From Methylobacter psychrophilus (GTDB taxonomy: Bacteria > Pseudomonadota > Gammaproteobacteria > Methylococcales > Methylomonadaceae): a DNA stretch of 64,000 nucleotides. Positions 41,603 through 51,182 of this stretch are shown one piece after another. The notes beneath the pieces were generated by a model, which worked only from the letters and a program-made list of their open reading frames with translations, was not told the origin of the DNA and did no database searches. Position 1 is the stretch's first letter. Every line of letters starts with the position of its first letter. The stretch lies in the NCBI RefSeq assembly GCF_025583945.1, contig NZ_JAOEGU010000005.1, forward strand, positions 1-64,000, given 5' to 3'. The position numbers and the translations under genes are program-made.

Positions 41603-41727
41603 AACCGGTTGCTCCTTTAGGCTTAAAATTTTAGTATCATAAACAGGTTACGGTAACAATAAAACCCTGTTTATTTCATGTAATTAATTAATAATTTTAC
41701 TGATAAACAAAACACTTCAGTATCTGT

Positions 41728-41760
41728 GTCGGGTTACGGCTAGCGCCTAACCCGACCTAC
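41728..41760. repeat. GTCGGGTTA-type palindrome, copy A
   Basis: GTCGGGTTACGGCTAGCG, then CTAACCCGAC, forming a hairpin. It is followed by AAAGATTATTAGCATT, which is nearly repeated after copy C, so the repeat extends beyond the palindrome. Confidence 0.75.
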
Positions 41761-41825
41761 AAAGATTATTAGCATTTTTTGGCATTCTTCATTCCTCGAT
41801 TTACACTCTTTGCAATTACCGTCGC

Positions 41826-41874
41826 GTAGGTCGGGTTAGCGACAGCGCTTGTGCCCCAGAGGGCATAACCCGAC
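41826..41874. repeat. GTCGGGTTA-type palindrome, copy B
   Basis: GTAGGTCGGGTTAGCG and ATAACCCGAC with a longer spacer (CTTGTGCCCCAGAGGG) than the other copies. Confidence 0.7.
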
Positions 41875-41886
41875 AAATCGAAGTAT

Positions 41887-41923
41887 CTTTGGCGGGTTAC
41901 GGCTAGCGCTTAACCCGCCAAAG
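41887..41923. repeat. GGCGGGTTA-type palindrome, copy C
   Basis: CTTTGGCGGGTTA and TAACCCGCCAAAG are perfect 13-bp arms around CGGCTAGCGCT. A matched change (A to C in the GTCGGG core on both arms) preserves pairing relative to copy A. Confidence 0.75.
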
Positions 41924-41992
41924 GTTATTAGCATTGTTTGTGATAAAAAAGAGTCAACTGTCTTTAGACTTTTATGAAGAATGCCAAAACGC

Positions 41993-44809
41993 TTATTCAA
42001 AGAAGCGCTTTAGATAATGTCCCGTATACGATGCTGCATTTTCAGAAACCTGTTTTGGCGAACCTTCGGCAACCAGCATACCACCACCATCACCGCCTTC
42101 AGGTCCCATATCAACCAGCCAGTCGGCTGTTTTAATCACATCCAGGTTATGCTCGATAACAATAACGGTATTACCGTGATCACGCAAGGTATGCAGCACA
42201 CCCAGCAATTGTTTTATATCATGAAAATGCAGACCGGTAGTGGGCTCATCCAAAATATATAAGGTCTTGCCTGTATCACGTTTGGAAAGTTCTTTGGCGA
42301 GCTTCACGCGCTGCGCTTCGCCGCCGGACAGCGTTGTCGCATTTTGCCCTAAAGTAATATAACTCAAACCTACCTCGGTTAAGGTATGTAACTTTCTGGC
42401 CAACGTTGGCACCGGACTAAAAAATTCGGCAGCATCCTCTACCGTCATCTCCAGTACTTGATGAATGGTTTTGCCTTTATAACGTATTTCCAGGGTTTCA
42501 CGGTTATAGCGCTTGCCGTTACAGGCATCGCAATGCACGAAAATATCCGGTAAAAAATGCATTTCAACTTTAATAACGCCATCGCCTTTACAGGCTTCGC
42601 AGCGACCACCCTTAACATTAAAACTGAAACGTCCGACGGTATATCCTCGTGAGCGTGCTTCAGGAGTCGCTGAAAAGAGTTCGCGTATGGGCGTGAACAA
42701 ACCGGTGTAAGTTGCCGGATTAGAACGTGGCGTGCGGCCTATCGGGCTTTGATCGATATCAACGACCTTGTCAAAATGCTCCAGTCCTTCGACAGCATCA
42801 CAGGGCGCCGGAATAATACCGGCACGATTGATTAACCGCGCCGCATAAGCATATAACGTATCGTTAACCAAGGTTGATTTACCGGAACCCGACACGCCGG
42901 TGACACAAGTCAATAACCCCACAGGAAAGGAAATATCCACATTCTTTAGATTATTGCCGTGGGCATTGCGGATGGTAATTAACTTGTCTTTATCGATAGG
43001 CGTTAATAATTCCGGAATTTCAATACTCACTTTCCCCGATAAATATTGCCCCGTTAATGAGTCTTCGTTATTAAGAATATCATCCAGTGTACCTTGGGCA
43101 ATAATACGTCCGCCATGAACGCCCGCGCCAGGACCAATATCGACAATATGCTGTGCCGAGCGTATGGCATCCTCATCGTGCTCAACCACGATAACGGTAT
43201 TGCCTAAATCACGCAAATGAAACAAGGTATTCAGCAAGCGCTGATTGTCCCGTTGATGCAAACCGATAGAGGGTTCATCAAGCACATACATAACACCCAC
43301 CAAACCTGCACCAATTTGACTGGCAAGACGGATGCGCTGGGCTTCACCACCCGAAAGCGTGTCCGCACTGCGATCCAGCGTCAAATAATCCAGCCCGACA
43401 TTAACCAGAAATTCCAACCGCTCCTGGATTTCTTTAATAATTTTTACCGAGATTTCGCCGCGTTGACCTGGCAGACATAACTCATTAAAGAAAGTCAGGG
43501 ATTTGCGAATCGGTAAATGGGTCAGCTGATGTATGGGAAACTCTTCAATGAAGACATTTCGGGCGGCGACATTAAGTCTGGCGCCATTACAGACGTTACA
43601 AGGCCGGTGCGAGCGATATTTGGCCAGTTCATCACGAACCATTTGCGAATCGGTCTCATGGTAACGCCGTTCCATATTGGCAATAATGCCTTCAAAGCGA
43701 TGTTTCTTGGTTTTAACCGATCCCGTGCCGGACATAAACTTAAAATCAATGGCGGTATTTCCGCTACCATAAAGCACAATATCTTGTACTTCTTTGGACA
43801 GCGCTGAAAAAGGGACTTCCAGATCAAAACCATAATGCTGAGCCAGTGAGCAGATCATTTGATAATAATAGGCATTGCGCCGATCCCAACCACGAATAGC
43901 ACCACCGGCAAGACTGATATCGGGATTGTGAACAATCAGATCGGCATCAAAATGCTGTCTGACGCCCAAACCATCACAACTGCTGCAAGCGCCTTTGGGA
44001 TTATTAAAGGAGAATATGCGCGGTTCCAGCTCGGTCAAACTATAACCACATTGCGTACAGGCATAACGCTCAGAAAATACCAACTCTGTGGCATCTTCAA
44101 TACAAGCGGCAATGGCAATACCGTCAGCAATACGCAAAGCGGTCTCAAATGATTCGGATAAGCGTAGTGCCAGATCCTCACGAATTTTAAACCGATCAAC
44201 CACCACTTCGATGGTATGTTTCTTTTTTAAATCCAAAGCCGGCGCGTCATCCAAATCGTAAACAACACCATCAATACGGGCACGAATGAAGCCCTGGGCA
44301 CGCAAATCATCCAATAACTGGCTATGCTCGCCTTTACGGTCATTAATTACCGGCGCCAACAGCATCCAGCGTTGATCTTGCGGCTGCGCCAAAATATGAT
44401 CAACCATCTGGCTGACGGTTTGTGCTTCCAGTGACACATGATGCTCTGGGCAACGCGGCGTACCGGCACGCGCAAATAACAACCGTAAATAATCATAAAT
44501 TTCGGTAATCGTACCGACTGTTGAGCGAGGATTGTGGGAAGTAGATTTTTGTTCGATGGAAATGGCGGGCGACAAGCCTTCTATATGATCAACATCCGGC
44601 TTTTCCATAATGGATAAAAACTGACGCGCATAAGCAGAAAGAGATTCCACATAGCGCCGCTGACCTTCAGCATAAATAGTATCAAAAGCGAGTGATGATT
44701 TACCTGAACCGGAAAGCCCGGTAATAACGATGAGTTTATCCCTGGGCAGGTCAATATCAATATTTTTCAGGTTATGGGTTCTGGCACCGCGTATGCTAAT
44801 GGTATCCAT
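41993..44809 (-). CDS. uvrA: excinuclease ABC subunit A
   Basis: DNA damage sensor of nucleotide excision repair, 938 residues. Two ABC ATPase modules: Walker [10 protein letters not shown] near residue 31 and [10 protein letters not shown] near 640, signatures [14 protein letters not shown] and [14 protein letters not shown]. The zinc module [16 protein letters not shown] and CDACNG is present. The start is ATG at 44809; the codon before it is TTG. GGAATTATT precedes. I see no LexA box of the CTGT-N8-ACAG type upstream. Confidence 0.97.
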   Translation of the reverse strand: MDTISIRGARTHNLKNIDIDLPRDKLIVITGLSGSGKSSLAFDTIYAEGQRRYVESLSAYARQFLSIMEKPDVDHIEGLSPAISIEQKSTSHNPRSTVGTITEIYDYLRLLFARAGTPRCPEHHVSLEAQTVSQMVDHILAQPQDQRWMLLAPVINDRKGEHSQLLDDLRAQGFIRARIDGVVYDLDDAPALDLKKKHTIEVVVDRFKIREDLALRLSESFETALRIADGIAIAACIEDATELVFSERYACTQCGYSLTELEPRIFSFNNPKGACSSCDGLGVRQHFDADLIVHNPDISLAGGAIRGWDRRNAYYYQMICSLAQHYGFDLEVPFSALSKEVQDIVLYGSGNTAIDFKFMSGTGSVKTKKHRFEGIIANMERRYHETDSQMVRDELAKYRSHRPCNVCNGARLNVAARNVFIEEFPIHQLTHLPIRKSLTFFNELCLPGQRGEISVKIIKEIQERLEFLVNVGLDYLTLDRSADTLSGGEAQRIRLASQIGAGLVGVMYVLDEPSIGLHQRDNQRLLNTLFHLRDLGNTVIVVEHDEDAIRSAQHIVDIGPGAGVHGGRIIAQGTLDDILNNEDSLTGQYLSGKVSIEIPELLTPIDKDKLITIRNAHGNNLKNVDISFPVGLLTCVTGVSGSGKSTLVNDTLYAYAARLINRAGIIPAPCDAVEGLEHFDKVVDIDQSPIGRTPRSNPATYTGLFTPIRELFSATPEARSRGYTVGRFSFNVKGGRCEACKGDGVIKVEMHFLPDIFVHCDACNGKRYNRETLEIRYKGKTIHQVLEMTVEDAAEFFSPVPTLARKLHTLTEVGLSYITLGQNATTLSGGEAQRVKLAKELSKRDTGKTLYILDEPTTGLHFHDIKQLLGVLHTLRDHGNTVIVIEHNLDVIKTADWLVDMGPEGGDGGGMLVAEGSPKQVSENAASYTGHYLKRFFE

Positions 44810-44960
44810 CAAATAATTCCGGCAATGTAAACAGCTCCCTAATATACGTTTAAAGTGCTGTTAGCACAAACGCACAGCAGGTTAATTATAAAGCAACCTA
44901 TAAATCTTTAGACTACTGATGGTCTTACTGTTCAGTGATGGTAGCCACATTTATTTGCTC

Positions 44961-45149
44961 ATATTGCCTCTTTCAGGGAACCTACCGACAGTCATTGGGA
45001 GCGTGTCGAGAGTTATTCTGCTCTCCCTGCGAGTCTTTGGGATATCCCTGAGAATTATTAGGTACTCCCTGAGAATTTCAAAGACTGTGAGCAGAATCAA
45101 TGGGAGATCCTTGGGGTTAATTGGCGGCTCCCAAGCTATTTTTAGCCAT
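44961..45149 (+). repeat. nine-unit 21-bp minisatellite
   Basis: Nine consecutive 21-bp units with consensus near TCCCTGAGAATTATTGGGAxC, best preserved at 45024-45086. Since 21 is a multiple of three, both strands stay open: the plus strand reads heptads such as SLRVFGI, SLRIIRY, SLRISKT from an ATG at 44919 (82 codons to 45167) without a ribosome binding site. It may be coding or a plain minisatellite. Confidence 0.65.
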
Positions 45150-45165
45150 TCCATTATAGCCTTGT

Positions 45166-45257
45166 AGGGCGGGCAACAGCTTCATCGTTGCCCGACATTA
45201 CGACATTAATAGCTGGAGTCAAAGTAAAGTTAAGTTTACTTTGACTCCAGTTATTGC
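45166..45257. repeat. GGGCAACAGCTTCATCG repeat, copy 1, with 16-bp hairpin
   Basis: Shares CGGGCAACAGCTTCATCG, TTGCCCGACATTACGACATT and a following TCAxAGTAA block with copies at 46638-46745 and 47305-47410. In this copy CTGGAGTCAAAGTAAA (45213-45228) and TTTACTTTGACTCCAG (45235-45250) form a perfect 16-bp stem with a 6-nt loop. Confidence 0.8.
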
Positions 45258-45264
45258 AAACCCC

Positions 45265-45341
45265 AAGCCCTGCAAAGGCGAAATAAAACATCTTATAGTG
45301 CGTGATTATCGCCATTAAGGTATAACGCCCTTGCAGGGCTT
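45265..45341. repeat. AAGCCCTGCAA inverted repeat
   Basis: AAGCCCTGCAAAGGCG (45265-45280) and CGCCCTTGCAGGGCTT (45326-45341) are complementary except for one position, 45 bp apart. A palindromic intergenic element of the REP type. Confidence 0.65.
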
Positions 45342-45389
45342 TATATTGTTTTTTTGATTTAGATGGGCGTTGCTCATCGCTGATCGATT

Positions 45390-45408
45390 AAGCCCCTTCG
45401 GGGCTTTT
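45390..45408 (+). terminator. AAGCCCC-TTC-GGGGCTTTT hairpin
   Basis: A compact 7-bp stem with a 3-nt loop, followed by T residues on the plus strand. No clear plus-strand gene precedes it except the open minisatellite frame ending at 45167, so it may terminate that or an unseen transcript. Confidence 0.55.
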
Positions 45409-45417
45409 CAAACCCAT

Positions 45418-45507
45418 AAGCAAGTAGCCTCAATGAAGTAAAACGGAGTTGAGGAATTATTTTCGACTATCCTCGATTCCACTATGTTACATTGAGATTG
45501 CTTGTTA
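45418..45507. repeat. 90-bp long imperfect palindrome, copy upstream of mscL
   Basis: Outer arms AAGCAAGTAGCCTCAATG and CATTGAGATTGCTTGTTA, inner arms GGAGTTGAGGA and CCTCGATTCC. The same architecture occurs at 46050-46139 on the other side of mscL. Confidence 0.8.
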
Positions 45508-45628
45508 CTCTTCTATGGATGGGAGTTTTTTATAAAAAATATGGCACAAACCGAAGCTGATCCTTATAGTAATAATCTTTTCTATTAGATGGATAATCTT
45601 AAACTTTAACAAACAACAGAGCATTTCT

Positions 45629-46024
45629 ATGAGTATGATGAACGAGTTCAAAGAGTTTGCAATGAGGGGCAACGTGGTTGATCTGGCCGTAGGTATTATT
45701 ATCGGTGGAGCTTTTGGTAAAATCGTTTCTTCGATAGTGGCTGATGTCATTATGCCGCCAATTGGGCTGATTCTTGGCGGCGTGACCTTTACCGATCTTA
45801 AGCTAACCCTAAAAGAGGCTATTGATAAAGCACCTGCGGTCACATTGAATTATGGTAATTTTATTCAAACTGTCGTCGATTTTTTGATTGTTGCCTTTGC
45901 TATATTTGTGATGGTAAAGGTAATGAACAGCCTAAAGAAAAAAAAACAAGCTGCACCGCTTCCCTCTATACCTGCCCAGGAAGTCTTGCTGACAGAAATT
46001 CGTGATCTGTTAAAAAATCGATAA
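45629..46024 (+). CDS. mscL: large-conductance mechanosensitive channel
   Basis: A 131-residue MscL that opens under membrane tension to release solutes on osmotic downshock. The N-terminal amphipathic helix and first membrane helix read [20 protein letters not shown], with the conserved [21 protein letters not shown]. The second helix is [19 protein letters not shown]. The cytoplasmic helix bundle ends [12 protein letters not shown]. It is framed by two copies of a long palindrome. Confidence 0.97.
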   Translation: MSMMNEFKEFAMRGNVVDLAVGIIIGGAFGKIVSSIVADVIMPPIGLILGGVTFTDLKLTLKEAIDKAPAVTLNYGNFIQTVVDFLIVAFAIFVMVKVMNSLKKKKQAAPLPSIPAQEVLLTEIRDLLKNR

Positions 46025-46049
46025 CCGGACGCCCACCCCTATTGCCATT

Positions 46050-46139
46050 AAAATCAGCAAGTAGACTCGATGTAGCAGAGCGGAATCGAGGATTTATTAT
46101 CGATTCCACTATATTACATTGAAGCTACTTACTGATTTT
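46050..46139. repeat. 90-bp long imperfect palindrome, copy downstream of mscL
   Basis: Outer arms AAAATCAGCAAGTAGACTCG and CTACTTACTGATTTT, inner arms GGAATCGA (46082) and TCGATTCC. It begins 26 bp after the mscL stop and could double as its terminator. Confidence 0.8.
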
Positions 46140-46258
46140 CAAACTGGATTAGAAGCCAGTCAAAAAACAGGCTGCTTACCGTCAACTCAAATTTAATGAT
46201 AACATTAGCTTCTATTACCTGCCCCGATTTTACATATTTCCTATTTTTTAATAAAATC

Positions 46259-46588
46259 ATGACAACAAAGAAAATCCCAACAGATATCCAACAACAGGCT
46301 GTAGCTATCATTGAGGAGTTTAATCAACAGGAACTTAAAGGTTATTCCAGTTATATTCCTCGCTTTAAGGGTGCATTTTTGTATCTGGACCGCTCGGATC
46401 ATGGTGTTCGAGCTACCGAAATATGTCGTTTAAAATTTACTGGTTCGCTCGACGAGTGGGAGTTTGCCATTTTCAAACACAGCTCCAATAAATATGATCC
46501 TAACGAATGGTTTTTTCCAGGCATAGAACATGTTGATGGAAGTATTGGAGGTGCAATGCGAGCCGGGATAATGGCATATCCCGTATAA
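46259..46588 (+). CDS. conserved hypothetical protein, 109 aa
   Basis: The ATG at 46259 gives MTTKKIPTDIQQQAVAIIEE. The body holds YIPRFKGAFLYLDRSDHG, ICRLKFTGSLDEWEFAIFKH and YDPNEWFFPGIEHVDGSI, well-ordered sequence that looks like a small globular alpha/beta protein; I recall similar short proteins in many bacteria without a name. The frame is open to 46196. No ribosome binding site is evident, and repeats flank it on both sides. Function unknown. Confidence 0.6.
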   Translation: MTTKKIPTDIQQQAVAIIEEFNQQELKGYSSYIPRFKGAFLYLDRSDHGVRATEICRLKFTGSLDEWEFAIFKHSSNKYDPNEWFFPGIEHVDGSIGGAMRAGIMAYPV

Positions 46589-46637
46589 TATTTAATCAGG
46601 CCACGGTGAAAATCACACTACGTTGACTGACAGCCTT

Positions 46638-46745
46638 GTCGGGCAACAGCTTCATCGTTGCCCGACATTACGACATGACATTAATAACCGGGATCAGAGT
46701 AACTTTACTATGCTACCAGCTATTGACTCCCGTTATTTGAACAAC
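46638..46745. repeat. GGGCAACAGCTTCATCG repeat, copy 2
   Basis: GTCGGGCAACAGCTTCATCG followed by TTGCCCGACATTACGACAT and ending TTGACTCCCGTTATTTGAA. The GTCGGGCAACA and TTGCCCGAC parts form a hairpin. The stretch 46746-46985 carries a further TGGTTT/AAACCA palindrome near 46836-46857 and no gene. Confidence 0.75.
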
Positions 46746-46985
46746 GGCCGTACGTCGGATTAATTGTAAGGTGGATTAGCCGTTAGGAAATCCAGCACAC
46801 AATAACTGATTGTCATTAATGTTGTGTGGTGATTGATGGTTTGCTATCGCGAAACCACCCTACACACTCATTTATGCTCTGGCTAACATAAACAATAGGT
46901 TATATTAATCGGGCACGATTGCACGACAATTTACAATTATTATACGGCAACTAATGTGGTATATATTAAGTTAGCGGGAGCGCAA

Positions 46986-47165
46986 ATGAGCAATGACCAA
47001 GAGCAAGCAGTCGTAAAAACCACGTCACCCTCAATGGGGTGGCAATTTTGGCTGCAGATGGTTGTGATACTGGCAATCGTTAAATTGTTTGGATTACTGG
47101 GTGGCTTGGCTGCATGGGGAATTTGGTCTCTATTCGCCTTCCTTATAAAGAAGTACAAAGCATGA
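46986..47165 (+). CDS. small single-span membrane protein, 59 aa
   Basis: GGGAG lies 5 nt before the ATG at 46986, which is why I prefer it over the upstream start at 46956. The polar N-terminus (MSNDQEQAVVKTTSPSMGW) is followed by one or two hydrophobic stretches (LQMVVILAIVKLFGLLGGL, AAWGIWSLFAFLI) and a KKYKA end. I recognise no family. It lies between two repeat copies and is likely a free-standing inner-membrane peptide. Confidence 0.55.
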   Translation: MSNDQEQAVVKTTSPSMGWQFWLQMVVILAIVKLFGLLGGLAAWGIWSLFAFLIKKYKA

Positions 47166-47304
47166 GAGTTGCTTTCAGTCTACGAAATTTATCCGCACAC
47201 AGAAACAAGTGCAGCTTTGGCTGTTAATTCTGCTGACACTTTTTGCTTACCCCCCCCCACAACCTTTGCCATTAACTTCAATCCCACTTCGGTGAAAGGA
47301 ATCG

Positions 47305-47410
47305 CAGCTTCATCGTTGCCCGACATTACAATATTCATAACCGGAATCAGAGTAAACTTAGATTTAACTTTACTCTGGCCCCCAGCCATTGATTCCCGTT
47401 ATTTGAACAA
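47305..47410. repeat. GGGCAACAGCTTCATCG repeat, copy 3 (5' end lost)
   Basis: Matches copy 2 from CAGCTTCATCGTTGCCCGAC to GATTCCCGTTATTTGAACAA, but the first hairpin arm is replaced by unrelated sequence, so this copy is truncated or diverged. Confidence 0.7.
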
Positions 47411-47430
47411 ATCCTTATGATCGACCATCA

Positions 47431-49700
47431 TCAAACTGCACTCAAACTCGTCAACACATTCAAGTCATGCGTGCGTTGGTCAACACGCCGTTGATAACTG
47501 GCCTGGTTTTTGGTGCAAATTAATGTATGGGGACTGCCGATGCGTTGAGTAGCGCAATTAACATCGTTTGGGTGTTGTTTGATTATTTGTTCAACATGCT
47601 TGCGTCTTGCCTCAACGGCCTTAAGAGTCCATTTAGGTTGTGTCGGGTCGTCCAAAAATGACTTCAATGCCGTGCAATCTTGACAGTCGCAAGTTATTTG
47701 GCTGTCTCGTTGCCAATCTGCTGGCGGCTCCAATGCCATCATCACCCTCACATTGATATGCTTAATCACAGCTGCCCGTAATCCCGTGATGGCCGGCAGG
47801 TTGCGATGGAGCTCAGATTGAGTGAGGGACAAGACGGCTGCTACCAAGATTTTATCGACATCATAAACAGCAGACCAAGCCAGAAAATAAGCCAAGGCAT
47901 TGTCGGCCAGTGCGGTATTTATGGCACTAATTCATCGTTGACCGTCATTCTGCCACGTTCCCAAGGTTGTAGCTCAGGGAAACGTTGCGGGTCTCCCGGC
48001 AGTGCCGCCCATAAGATTTGCGCGGCATTATTGAGGTCTGCGGCAGTATCGGGTTCGGCAGCACATAAACCGGCCAATAGCGCAGCACACGCTTCATAAG
48101 CTTTAGCGACACTTAAAGGGAACGCTTGCTTCAAGGTTTTGACCGCAACAGGCCAAGGCACAAGCGTTGCAGTTTGCACCAGAGCATCACTGTCTTTCTT
48201 TTGATAAAAACCGCGTCCGGCGATACCCTGCCAATAACCATTGACACAGTGGCTGTCACGCAAACGAAACAGGCACTCTAAAAATTCATGGTCACTGCTG
48301 CGGCTTTGATAGCCATTAGGATTGTTGGTGTTTTCGCGAAAGATATCGCGCAACATATAACCCGCCAGCGTATGAGCATCTTGCCATAGGCTTGAATTTT
48401 GGTCTTGACATTCATCTTCCCAGCGTTGACAAAAATCCCGCAACACCGGCAATGTCGCCGCGAATCCTGCTTGGTTAATAATAACCAGGTTGAATGCTTT
48501 AGGCCAAACCACCAAGGCGGCTGCTTGATAGGTGCGTTCAAAAGAAGCTCCGGCATTGCCGGTGGCTTCTTGAAACTCGATGTCATTAGGCTCAATAGCT
48601 TCGTAAGCCGCCGTTGGGCAAAATTCATGCTCGCTAAACGGCAGTGTAGGCAAAGGAGAGGGTTTGCCATCCCTGCGCCGCCATTCGGAAATGGTTTCGG
48701 TGCGCTCAAAAACTTCGTCAACTTCAAAATCGTCATCCTCCGACTCATCACCCCAATGACCTCCGTAGCCACCGGAATATTCAGCACTGCCACTTTCCTC
48801 AACCGACACCAACGCCAGATGAATCTCACAATCAGCTTGTTCAGCTGCCGCCACCAACACCTCGGCCACTGCCGCATCGGCGTTTTTTAGTGTATCAAAT
48901 CCCAACTCTGCGGGCGCATAGGCATGTTCCAGCAGGTAAATCAATTTTTCCGGTATTTCGTCGCCAGGCGCCGCCTTAAGCAAGGTCGACCAGTTATGTA
49001 ACAAGGCCGCTACCAAGTCTTGCTCTTGATGGTAATCTGGCGGTTTCGGCAAAGGCAATTTTTTGTCAGTACGGATCAGGTTGTAAATCAAGGTAAGCCG
49101 ACAGCCTTGGGTGACAGGCAATACCTCATGTACGCAATCAGCATAAAATGCGGCATAACCGATTTCGGCGGCATCGTCACGATGTAAATCCAAGGTGACA
49201 GCTTCTTGCTGATGCTTTACCACTAGTTCGCCGCCTTGATATTCTGAGGGTAATACAATGACCAGAGTGGCAAACATACCCGGTGTTTTTTCCGAGTCAC
49301 AGTGACTGACAAAAAAACTGCCCGCATCGTAGACCAGCAGCTTATACAGCTCAGCCTGAACCTCGCCACTAACTCCTAACCCTGCCGCACAACGACTGAC
49401 AATCGTGGTCAGATTTTCTGGCCAATGCTTACCCTTGATCGTAACTTGCCCTGCATCAATCTGCCAAGTGCGCCGCACATCAGTATCGACCAAGGTTTCT
49501 TGACCGCGACCATAAGGGGCTTGTTCGGCCATAGCAACCAGTTACTCTGCCTGCATTGATAATAATGGCAAAGCAATCCTGCCGACACCGGCAACCTCTA
49601 ATTGCGGCAAGAATATATCCAGGCTGCCGGTGGCATAAAAGTCACCGGGACGTTGCACGGTTTGTAAGCTGTCGAATATTTGATCAGTGATTGGCGTCAT
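47431..49700 (-). pseudogene. 2OG-Fe(II) oxygenase-type gene, broken by a stop codon and a frameshift
   Basis: The reading frame starts at ATG 49700 and gives 51 residues ending LPLLSMQAE, then an in-frame TAA (49542-49544). It continues in the same frame with LVAMAEQAPYGRGQETLVDT for a further 540 codons to a TAA at 47919. The rest of the protein (FLAWSAVYDVDKI ... TLICTKNQASYQRRVDQR) follows in another frame down to 47431. The iron ligands HCD (VSHCDSEK) and H (DCVHEVL), with the 2OG-binding R in GCRLTL, are intact. Family proteins read through all three parts, so the gene is a pseudogene unless recoded or affected by sequence error. Confidence 0.8.
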
Positions 49701-49819
49701 AAGCTTAAGGTCTATCGTCGTTCAGAAATTGAATTTCCATTACATGAAATTTTGAGCCCAAACTATTTATCTGAAAATCTATATAAGGAGGTATGCAAAT
49801 GGCCGTACTTATTAAAAAA

Positions 49820-50974
49820 TTATTTTTCAATAATAGCCAATTTGTCCGAGTCGATACCCAGTAACAATTGGCCTTTTAACAAGCCGACCAATTCCCTGCC
49901 TGCCATGGTAAAACGCCAACCATGGAGTAAGGGACAATCTTCATCATCATTAAACAACAACTCTTCAAGGTCTTTACGTGAAGCCAGAATAGTCGGATTT
50001 AAGGCATTTTCTTCTGCGCGTACTCTGACTAATGCCGTTAAAATATCCAGTATGGCTTCTTCTTGCTGGGTTTTTTTGGCGGGTCGGTCTTTTTCATGTA
50101 AAGGCAACGGCGCACGATTTTTGGCATCAGTAATTAACTGGCACAGCTCTTTACCGTAACGGTTAACAGCGCGCTCATTGATACCTCGCACATTGGCTAA
50201 CTCTGCAACGGTTTCAGGCTGTAACTTGGCCAGATCAAACAGCAATTCATCACGTAACAGCCAGCTTTTAGGACGATCTTCCGCTTGCGCAGTTTTTTCT
50301 CGCCATTGCGCCAGAGTTTGAATAATGGACAATTGCTTGCCGGTTAATTTATTTTTGCCTTTAATTTTAAACCAGGCTTTTTCAGGATCTACTTGATAAA
50401 TCGCCGGATTTGTCAGCTCGGCAAAGTCATGTTTTAGCCAATCAATACGTCCCAATTCAGTCAGCTTTTGAACCATAATCTGATAAATCTGGCATAAATA
50501 AATGACATCATCAGCTGCATATTCAATTTCCGCTTCGGTTAATGGCCGCTTGCTCCAGTCTGCACGGGTATGGGCTTTGTTCAAATTAACACTGAGTAAA
50601 CTGGAAACCAGCATGGCGTAACCGGGATTATCTTGAAAACCCAACAAAGGTGCAGCGATTTGGGTATCAAAAATCGGTCCGGGTACTTTACCGGTCCATT
50701 GATGAAAAATTTCCAGATCTTGTCGGCAAGAATGAAATACTTTAACAATGGCAGGATTGTATATGGCTTCAAAAAGATCATCCAGATTCGGTAACGCTAT
50801 CGGATCAATACAGGCAACCCATTCCGGTGTGGCTATTTGCAACAAACAAAATTTTGGATAATACGTCTTTTCACGCAAAAACTCGGTATCAAGTGCCAAC
50901 CAGGATTCTTTCTTTATCTGTTCGCACAGTTTGGCCAGCTGATCAGGGGTGTCAATATATTGTATGGATGTCAT
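49820..50974 (-). CDS. rnd: ribonuclease D
   Basis: A DEDDy 3'-5' exoribonuclease that trims tRNA and other small RNA ends. The catalytic motifs are LDTEF near residue 28, HSCRQDLEIF near 81, and YAADDVIYL near 152. HRDC domains follow (NVRGINERAVNRYG near 265 and a second, weaker one). The 384 residues are normal. Monocistronic. Confidence 0.95.
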   Translation of the reverse strand: MTSIQYIDTPDQLAKLCEQIKKESWLALDTEFLREKTYYPKFCLLQIATPEWVACIDPIALPNLDDLFEAIYNPAIVKVFHSCRQDLEIFHQWTGKVPGPIFDTQIAAPLLGFQDNPGYAMLVSSLLSVNLNKAHTRADWSKRPLTEAEIEYAADDVIYLCQIYQIMVQKLTELGRIDWLKHDFAELTNPAIYQVDPEKAWFKIKGKNKLTGKQLSIIQTLAQWREKTAQAEDRPKSWLLRDELLFDLAKLQPETVAELANVRGINERAVNRYGKELCQLITDAKNRAPLPLHEKDRPAKKTQQEEAILDILTALVRVRAEENALNPTILASRKDLEELLFNDDEDCPLLHGWRFTMAGRELVGLLKGQLLLGIDSDKLAIIEK

Positions 50975-51182
50975 AGAGGTACACGAGCAATTATTAAAAT
51001 TAACCAGGAATCAAAGGAATACTAATCACCAATAAATAATGGCAAGCAGATATTTCTGAAAGGCTGAAGGGTTTTATCGGGAACCTGCGACATCCAAGAA
51101 TATACCCGACTGATGGGCATTATTATTTCTGGACATCACCTGATCCGCTGTAAAAAAGTGGAGCAGTAACTTAAATTAGCCC

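Larger units (their letters stand above)
41777..41989. repeat. 16-bp perfect inverted repeat bracketing two palindromes
   Basis: TTTTGGCATTCTTCAT (41777-41792) and ATGAAGAATGCCAAAA (41974-41989) are perfect complements, 181 bp apart, enclosing palindromes B and C. The layout resembles a short non-autonomous element with terminal inverted repeats, but no target duplication is visible. Confidence 0.6.

Noticed and set aside
44810-44920. LexA (SOS) box upstream of uvrA
   Set aside because: The nearest CTGT and ACAG are 12 bp apart and not 8, so the consensus is not met.
44961-45149. CRISPR array
   Set aside because: Units are 21 bp, directly adjacent and diverging gradually; there are no spacers and no cas genes.
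47169-47420. short open frames on both strands
   Set aside because: They run through repeat copy 3 and a C-run and have no start signals.
49680-50159. 159-codon plus-strand frame
   Set aside because: Mostly antisense to rnd, with serine- and asparagine-rich shadow composition.
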